From an uncultured Bacteroidales bacterium (GTDB lineage: Bacteria; Bacteroidota; Bacteroidia; Bacteroidales; P3): a stretch of DNA of 11,729 bases. The notes below the pieces were generated by a model. That model saw nothing but the letters and a program-made list of their open reading frames with translations. It made no database searches and was not told where the DNA came from. The translations under genes were made by a program, and so were the position numbers. The DNA lies in contig CAJOQB010000039.1 in NCBI GenBank assembly GCA_905236405.1, positions 1 to 11,729 of the forward strand. Direction: 5' to 3'. Positions 7,727 through 11,729 of this stretch are shown here, piece after piece (the first letter of the stretch is position 1; every line of letters starts with the position of its first letter).

Positions 7727-9640
7727 TCAATCCCTCCAAAAGAATTCCATGGCTTTGGTCTGTCGCACAAAGCCATCGTCTGTCAGCTGTTGCAACATAG
7801 CTATCAGTTCATCCTTCTCTTCAATGGAGAAACAATCCATTATCTGGTGGATGGTTAACATCGGACGTTCCAACAACAGTGTGCGTATCCGGTCACGGAG
7901 CGAAGCCGAGACAACTTTCTTGTCTCTTTTCTGTTTGTCTTTAGATCGGCACACATCGCAATGGCGGCATTCCTCCACCCTTTGCTCGCCGAAATAGCGT
8001 CCTATCTGCACACTGCGACATTCTTTATCGTTCAGCACCAGACTTCTCATCGCCTCCATACGCTGAATAGCCCATTGTTTCTGTTGTTGGTAGTCGCTGT
8101 CGCTCAGGTCGAGCGAGTCGACATCCATCCTTGGCGACAAGAAGAGTATCTGTGGCTGGGTAGCCTTGGGGCGGTAAGAGACCACCTCCAGTTTGTGCAT
8201 CTGCTTCAATGCGTTGCAGACATCCTTCTCCCCTATCTTGAGCTCTCGAGCCATCCGTTTCTCGTCGATATCAACAAAGTCGGAGAACAGACCGCCATAC
8301 ATGCGAAGCACACGGGTAAGGATGTCGCCCAGCCGATGGTTCTCCACCTGGAAGCGATACACCTGCTCCTTGTTCAACGGGATGTAGAGACGTGAGTATA
8401 AATCGTTGCGTTCCGGCAGCGAGCAGAGGCCGTCGCGTTCCAGAAAGCGGAAAGCGTTGTAGGCCATCATTGGCTGCAGCCCATAGGTGTGACAGAACTG
8501 TTGCAGGTCGAAGTCGAAGCTTTCGTCGGCACCGCATCCCACCGGTATCTGGTAGTAATTGCAAGCAGCACGGTAGACATTCTTTATCTGCTGGGGTGTG
8601 GGGTACGACTGCTGCAATACGGTGTCGAGAGCATCGATATCGTTGTGGTTGTATAGCATCACTGCATATGACGGTTTGCCGTCGCGACCCGCACGTCCAG
8701 CCTCTTGATAGTATTCCTCGATGGAAGACGGAATGTCCAAATGCACCACCAACCGCACATCGCTGCGGTCGATGCCCATGCCGAAAGCGTTGGTGGCCAC
8801 CATCACCCCATCGGGCGACTGCATCCACATCCGCTGTCGCCGATCGCGTTCCATGGTGTCCAAGCCGGCATGATAGAAGGTGGCGTTCACGCCGTTGGCC
8901 TGCAACATGCGGGCTACATCATTCGTACTCCGTCGGTTACGCACATAGATGATGCTGCAACCTTTCACTCCTCGCACCACATGCAACAGACGACCCATCT
9001 TGTCCTCCGATTTGTAGAAAAGGAAACTCAGGTTGGGTCGGGTGAACGACCGAGTGAATGTCTGGCATCCCTGACGGAATGCCAGTTGGGTGCGGATGTC
9101 CTCCATCACCCGAGGGGTGGCACTGGCTGTCAAAGCCACCACAGGTGCCTTGGGTTGGTGGGCCCTGATTTCGGCGATATGACGATAGGGCGGACGGAAG
9201 TCGTAGCCCCACTGCGAGATACAGTGTGCCTCGTCCACCGCAATCAGGCTGACACGCATCTGTTTGTAATGCTCCAGGAACTGTCGCGTCTGTAGTCGCT
9301 CGGGCGACACATACAGCAGTTTGACCTTGCCCCACACGCTGTTGTTCAGCACCACTTCCATCTCGTGCTTGTTCATGCCCGACACGAGAAACTCGGCTTT
9401 GATGTTACGCTGTCGAAGGTGCATCACCTGGTCATGCATCAACGCCACCAAAGGCGACACCACCAAGCACACCCCTTCACTCACCATCGCCGGCAACTGA
9501 TAGCACAGACTCTTGCCGCCGCCCGTGGGCAGCAGTGCCAAAGTGTCGTTTCCGTCCAACACCGAGGTGATAATCTCCTCTTGCTGTGGACGGAAACTGT
9601 CGTAGCCCCAGTATTGCCTAAGAGCTTCGTGAATGGTCAT
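7727..9640 (-). CDS. recQ: ATP-dependent DNA helicase RecQ
   Basis: A 637-residue superfamily 2 helicase that unwinds DNA 3'-to-5' during recombinational repair. All core motifs are present: motif 0 FRPQQEEI (16-23), Walker A PTGGGKS (38-44), motif II DEAH (136-139), the aromatic-rich loop CISQWGYDFRP (140-150), motif III TASAT (171-175), motif V FGMGIDR (286-292) and motif VI QEAGRAGRDG (312-321). In place of the E. coli order (zinc module directly after the helicase core), an insert of about 170 residues rich in winged-helix-like sequence follows, then the zinc-ligand cluster with Cys541, Cys558, Cys561 and Cys564 (ECRHCDVC). A short C-terminal winged-helix-like tail ends the protein and no HRDC domain is apparent. 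I recall this arrangement as common for Bacteroidota RecQ. It starts 23 bp after the upstream envelope gene, so the two are probably co-transcribed. Confidence 0.96.
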   Translation of the reverse strand: MTIHEALRQYWGYDSFRPQQEEIITSVLDGNDTLALLPTGGGKSLCYQLPAMVSEGVCLVVSPLVALMHDQVMHLRQRNIKAEFLVSGMNKHEMEVVLNNSVWGKVKLLYVSPERLQTRQFLEHYKQMRVSLIAVDEAHCISQWGYDFRPPYRHIAEIRAHQPKAPVVALTASATPRVMEDIRTQLAFRQGCQTFTRSFTRPNLSFLFYKSEDKMGRLLHVVRGVKGCSIIYVRNRRSTNDVARMLQANGVNATFYHAGLDTMERDRRQRMWMQSPDGVMVATNAFGMGIDRSDVRLVVHLDIPSSIEEYYQEAGRAGRDGKPSYAVMLYNHNDIDALDTVLQQSYPTPQQIKNVYRAACNYYQIPVGCGADESFDFDLQQFCHTYGLQPMMAYNAFRFLERDGLCSLPERNDLYSRLYIPLNKEQVYRFQVENHRLGDILTRVLRMYGGLFSDFVDIDEKRMARELKIGEKDVCNALKQMHKLEVVSYRPKATQPQILFLSPRMDVDSLDLSDSDYQQQKQWAIQRMEAMRSLVLNDKECRSVQIGRYFGEQRVEECRHCDVCRSKDKQKRDKKVVSASLRDRIRTLLLERPMLTIHQIMDCFSIEEKDELIAMLQQLTDDGFVRQTKAMEFFWRD

Positions 9641-9663
9641 GCTTTGTTATTGCCGAGCGTGTC

Positions 9664-10242
9664 TCAATCCCCCTCGTAGAAGGCGCTGAAACTAACCGAC
9701 ACGCCTCCATAGATGGCGCAAGTGGTGTAGACGCCGTAGATGCTCACCCATTTGCAGGGCTGAACGACGATGCCGCCGCCATAGTTCAAGTAATGATGGG
9801 CAGGTCCCTGCTTGACGTAGTCGTGGTACATCTGGGCACTGTAGTTGTCGTTGACCTCAACATTGACCGTGGAGAAATCGGTGTAGCCGTGTGTGGTATG
9901 GCAATGGCCGATGATGGGCATGATGCGGAGCCACGGAAGGACCGGAATCTGATAGCCCAAGTTGATGCAGGTCACCGTCGAGTCGGGCACCATGGCCATA
10001 GGACCGACATCGACATGGTTGTCATACTTGTACATAGGGCCAGCGCTGAGAAAATCGAGATGAGCGCCATAAATATCGGCACTGAGACCCCAGCCGAACT
10101 GGGTGAATTCGGTACCGATACCGGTCGGACCCAGTTGCAGACCCAAATCAAAACGACCGTTGTTGGTCGAAAAGTCGAACCACTGAGCGTTGGCACTCAT
10201 GGTCAAAGCCATAATGGCAGCAAGAATGATACTTCTTTTCAT
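9664..10242 (-). CDS. Predicted small outer-membrane beta-barrel protein, function unknown
   Basis: A 192-residue protein with a clear Sec signal peptide (MKRSIILAAIMALTMSANA, cleavage before QWFDF). The mature part alternates polar and hydrophobic or aromatic residues in short stretches (FDLGLQLG, WGLSADIYG, VSIYGVYTTCAIYGG, VSVSFSAFY), typical of a small beta-barrel, although the protein ends in EGD rather than an aromatic residue. It contains a run of His/Tyr residues (HCHTTHGYTDF, YHDYVKQGPAHHY) and three cysteines in the mature protein. I do not recognise a named family; similar hypothetical proteins in Bacteroidales are a recollection only. It is the first gene of a likely two-gene transcript with recQ, with a candidate promoter about 100 bp upstream. 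Confidence 0.8.
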   Translation of the reverse strand: MKRSIILAAIMALTMSANAQWFDFSTNNGRFDLGLQLGPTGIGTEFTQFGWGLSADIYGAHLDFLSAGPMYKYDNHVDVGPMAMVPDSTVTCINLGYQIPVLPWLRIMPIIGHCHTTHGYTDFSTVNVEVNDNYSAQMYHDYVKQGPAHHYLNYGGGIVVQPCKWVSIYGVYTTCAIYGGVSVSFSAFYEGD

Positions 10243-10339
10243 TGTGTGAGTTTTTTGTTATTATTAGAATGTTATAGTCAACAATTTAAAATGTTTAGAT
10301 ACCCTTTGGAGCAACTCTATTTGCTTTGATTTGAGATTA

Positions 10340-10347
10340 CAAAAATA
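10340..10347 (-). promoter_or_regulatory. Candidate Bacteroides-type -7 promoter element for the beta-barrel gene and recQ
   Basis: Read on the - strand, 10347-10340 is TATTTTTG, an exact match to the Bacteroides housekeeping sigma -7 consensus TAnnTTTG. It would give a leader of roughly 90 bases before the ATG at 10242. No clear TTTG -33 box is present at the expected spacing, and the surrounding DNA is very AT-rich, so chance is possible. Confidence 0.35.
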
Positions 10348-10430
10348 CACATTTTTTTCAATTTATATCTTTTTTACTTTTGTCTTGCACCTCCTGCCCA
10401 TAATATCATACATGCAAGGGGCTTTATATA

Positions 10431-11072
10431 TCACCTTGTCTTGTGCAACAACTTGTCTTTGCAGTCGGGACAGAGTCTCGTCTGCTTTTCAAGTTGGGGG
10501 CGTTTGTCTGCATCGCAGATATAGCAGCTGCGGTCTTTATTGCCGCAATGTGGCAAGCCGAAACTGTGCAGTAGTTCGTGAACGGCGACCTTATAGAACA
10601 GTTGCTTGTTTTTGACCCTGCAAGAAGAGACCACAGCAGCATGACCAGGACGATAACTCAATCCTAAGACACCCCAGTCATCAACCCCGTGAACCGTAGT
10701 TGAAATGTCTTTGGCTGTTATCCCTAACAGGTACGTCTCCTTATCGGGGAGCAACCCGTTCTGAAACCGAAGCAAAGAGTCGGCCCGCAACCTGTTATGA
10801 TTGGCACTCCGGCAGTTGTCGGGGATGGGCTTGTTTCCCATCACCTCGACCGTGACTGTAATCTCTGGAATCAGCGTGTCGAAACAGTTCTGAATATCTT
10901 GCTGCAAGTTCAGCAACTGAGCCTCGGGATAGTCGCCAAAGGAAAGCAAACAAACGGAATACTCCTGCTTACTGTCCGGTTCGTCATTCATGTTACAGCT
11001 GGTACAAACGATGGCCAGCAAAAGCATCGCCAGTAATGCCTTACATCTGTTTGTTTTGTGTATTTTCTTCAT
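10431..11072 (-). CDS. Predicted archaemetzincin-like (M54) zinc metallopeptidase lipoprotein
   Basis: A 213-residue predicted lipoprotein metallopeptidase. Residues 1-25 have a basic start and a hydrophobic core, then CTSC, with Cys26 as the probable lipidated residue; acidic DEPD just after it resembles Bacteroidota surface-export signals (inference). The active site is HELLHSFGLPH: His165, His169 and His175 as zinc ligands and Glu166 as catalytic base. Immediately after it come Cys176, Cys183 and the pair CPDC (201-204), which fit the four-cysteine structural zinc site of archaemetzincins (family consensus HExxHxxGxxHCx4CxMx17CxxC). The span from Cys176 to Cys201 is 25 residues, as in the family consensus. 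Two departures are visible: the second cysteine is shifted by two, and no methionine occurs after the active site, so the usual Met-turn Met is missing. The N-terminal half (VCLLSFGDYP, R94-A-D-S-L-L) also fits the family. The substrate is unknown. Confidence 0.82.
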   Translation of the reverse strand: MKKIHKTNRCKALLAMLLLAIVCTSCNMNDEPDSKQEYSVCLLSFGDYPEAQLLNLQQDIQNCFDTLIPEITVTVEVMGNKPIPDNCRSANHNRLRADSLLRFQNGLLPDKETYLLGITAKDISTTVHGVDDWGVLGLSYRPGHAAVVSSCRVKNKQLFYKVAVHELLHSFGLPHCGNKDRSCYICDADKRPQLEKQTRLCPDCKDKLLHKTR

Positions 11073-11139
11073 TTTGTTTTTTCAATTTCTTTTGACGGAC
11101 AATTCCAAGCAACAGATAATCAATAATGTTCATGATGCG

Positions 11140-11382
11140 TCAACTACATTTTGACAAAAGAAAGAGTACACTAACAATAACGCCAACCACCAACACACAC
11201 CCGGAACCTCTATCTTCTTTTTTCTCGAATTGTTTAAAAAACTCCCCTTCCTTTATCATAAAGATAACGAATACAATAAAAAATATTGCACCAATAATAA
11301 GAAATAAGTTGACAACAAATGGATCCCCTTCATGATCCAACCTTCCTCTATCCGCCCATGCCACCTTTGAGAACAATAGCAT
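11140..11382 (-). CDS. Small two-helix membrane protein, function unknown
   Basis: An 80-residue protein with two hydrophobic segments at about 22-43 (FVVNLFLIIGAIFFIVFVIF) and 62-77 (CVLVVGVIVSVLFLL), joined by a charged linker (KEGEFFKQFEKKEDRGSG). The N-terminus LLFSKVAWA followed by DRGRLDHEGDP resembles the end of a signal peptide with an A-x-A cleavage site, but only ten residues lie before it. The reading frame stays open upstream to a stop at 11443-11445 without another ATG, GTG or TTG start, so the N-terminus may be damaged or misassigned. It lies 67 bp upstream of the metallopeptidase gene on the same strand and could be co-transcribed with it. I do not recognise the family. Confidence 0.5.
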   Translation of the reverse strand: MLLFSKVAWADRGRLDHEGDPFVVNLFLIIGAIFFIVFVIFMIKEGEFFKQFEKKEDRGSGCVLVVGVIVSVLFLLSKCS

Positions 11383-11449
11383 AGAGCACTTAATAATAGA
11401 AATGTCTTTTTCACGGGTGATTATCTTAGTAGAGACTGTTTTTTACATG

Positions 11450-11566
11450 GTTGTTGTCGTCTTCGGCTTTCGACAATTTCTTCAACCGGCTCTGCCAAAG
11501 AATCCTTGAGACGATTTGGACGGCTCGATTGTCTATCTCGTCACCCGCAAGGATAACAGCAAATAA
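11450..11566 (+). pseudogene. Possible decayed coding remnant
   Basis: This patch is GC-richer than its AT-rich surroundings and has codon use like the real genes here. In one + frame it ends as DDLDGSIVYLVTRKDNSK followed by TAA (11510-11566), which reads like a genuine C-terminus, but a TGA stop at 11507-11509 sits directly before it. A neighbouring + frame is open through SAFDNFFNRLCQRILETIWT, so a frameshift could join the two. The - strand also has a 46-codon open stretch, so direction is not certain. No start codon or complete gene is present. Confidence 0.25.
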
Positions 11567-11644
11567 TCAGTTATTTCCATATCTACAATTTTAAATCAAA
11601 TCCCAGTAGTTTGTCAACAACAACATCGAAATTTGAAGAATCCC

Positions 11645-11728
11645 TTAAGTTCTAATAGAAAATGCAACACAAGAGATAAAGAAAGAAGCGCCAAAAAGCA
11701 AAAAGTTCTTGGCGCATTCGGTAAAAAG
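11645..11728 (-). CDS. Possible C-terminal fragment of a gene cut by the right edge
   Basis: One - strand frame is open from the window edge to a TAA at 11645-11647, giving 27 residues that include a hydrophobic stretch (AKNFLLFGASFFISCVAFS) compatible with a membrane helix. An open frame of this length is expected often by chance in AT-rich DNA, and no start or family signature is visible, so this is only a possibility. Confidence 0.2.
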   Translation of the reverse strand, partial: LFTECAKNFLLFGASFFISCVAFSIRT

Positions 11729-11729
11729 T

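Larger units (their letters stand above)
11383..11729. other. Gene-poor right end of the window
   Basis: No intact gene is visible in these 347 bases. They hold the possible coding remnant described separately, an AT-rich spacer (about 11567-11644) and a possible C-terminal fragment of a minus-strand gene at the right edge. A GCGCCAA/TTGGCGC inverted repeat (11688-11694 and 11709-11715, 14-base loop) lies within that fragment. I see no tRNA, insertion-sequence end or CRISPR repeat. Confidence 0.6.

Noticed and set aside
8271..8828. Long - strand frame overlapping recQ
   Set aside because: It is the shifted frame of recQ, and the helicase and winged-helix sequence continues without interruption in the main frame.
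10384..10418. CTTGCA/TGCAAG inverted repeat after the metallopeptidase gene
   Set aside because: Six base pairs around a loop of more than 20 bases with no following T tract on the relevant strand; too weak to call a terminator.
11688..11715. GCGCCAA/TTGGCGC hairpin as a - strand terminator
   Set aside because: The stem is only 7 bp with a 14-base loop and no clean T run follows. It would also sit inside the possible open frame at the edge.
1..11729. tRNA/rRNA genes, CRISPR arrays, transposases and phage genes
   Set aside because: I found no cloverleaf, no regularly spaced short repeats, no terminal inverted repeats flanking a transposase and no phage signature. The large repeat is a gene duplication.

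Overview
The window looks like chromosomal DNA from a member of Bacteroidota, probably Bacteroidales. Evidence: a six-domain ribosomal protein S1 with a Bacteroidota-type tail, two large secreted proteins ending in a type IX secretion (T9SS) type B sorting domain, a RecQ of the architecture I associate with this phylum, start codons preceded by A-rich sequence rather than Shine-Dalgarno motifs, and one match to the Bacteroides -7 promoter element TAnnTTTG. No genus can be assigned from the sequence alone.

Layout. Bases 1-1878: rpsA (+) and a strong intrinsic terminator. Bases 1879-2095: AT-rich intergenic DNA with a perfect 10-bp inverted repeat, leading into a two-gene (+) unit. Bases 2096-7657: two tandem paralogous genes, 919 and 918 residues, each with a signal peptide, an N-terminal beta-sandwich-like 'head', a series of PKD/Ig-like domains and a T9SS type B C-terminal domain. 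They are collinear without indels over their last ~2 kb (constant offset 2802 bp) but differ strongly in the first ~260 residues. A 12-15 bp hairpin at 7674-7708 closes this unit and faces recQ. Bases 7727-10242 (-): a small predicted outer-membrane beta-barrel protein followed 23 bp later by recQ. Bases 10431-11072 (-): a lipoprotein with the archaemetzincin (peptidase family M54) signature. Bases 11140-11382 (-): a small two-helix membrane protein. Bases 11383-11729: no intact gene, but a GC-richer patch that looks like a decayed coding remnant and a possible C-terminal fragment of a minus-strand gene running off the right edge.

How the genes work together. rpsA and recQ are housekeeping genes. 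The tandem pair are probably T9SS-exported surface or released proteins sharing a stalk and sorting domain but carrying different heads. The lipoprotein metallopeptidase, the beta-barrel protein and the small membrane protein are all envelope genes, but nothing in the sequence links them to the tandem pair. The points most worth following are the head-versus-stalk divergence of the tandem pair and the archaemetzincin-like peptidase that is exported and lacks the usual Met-turn methionine.
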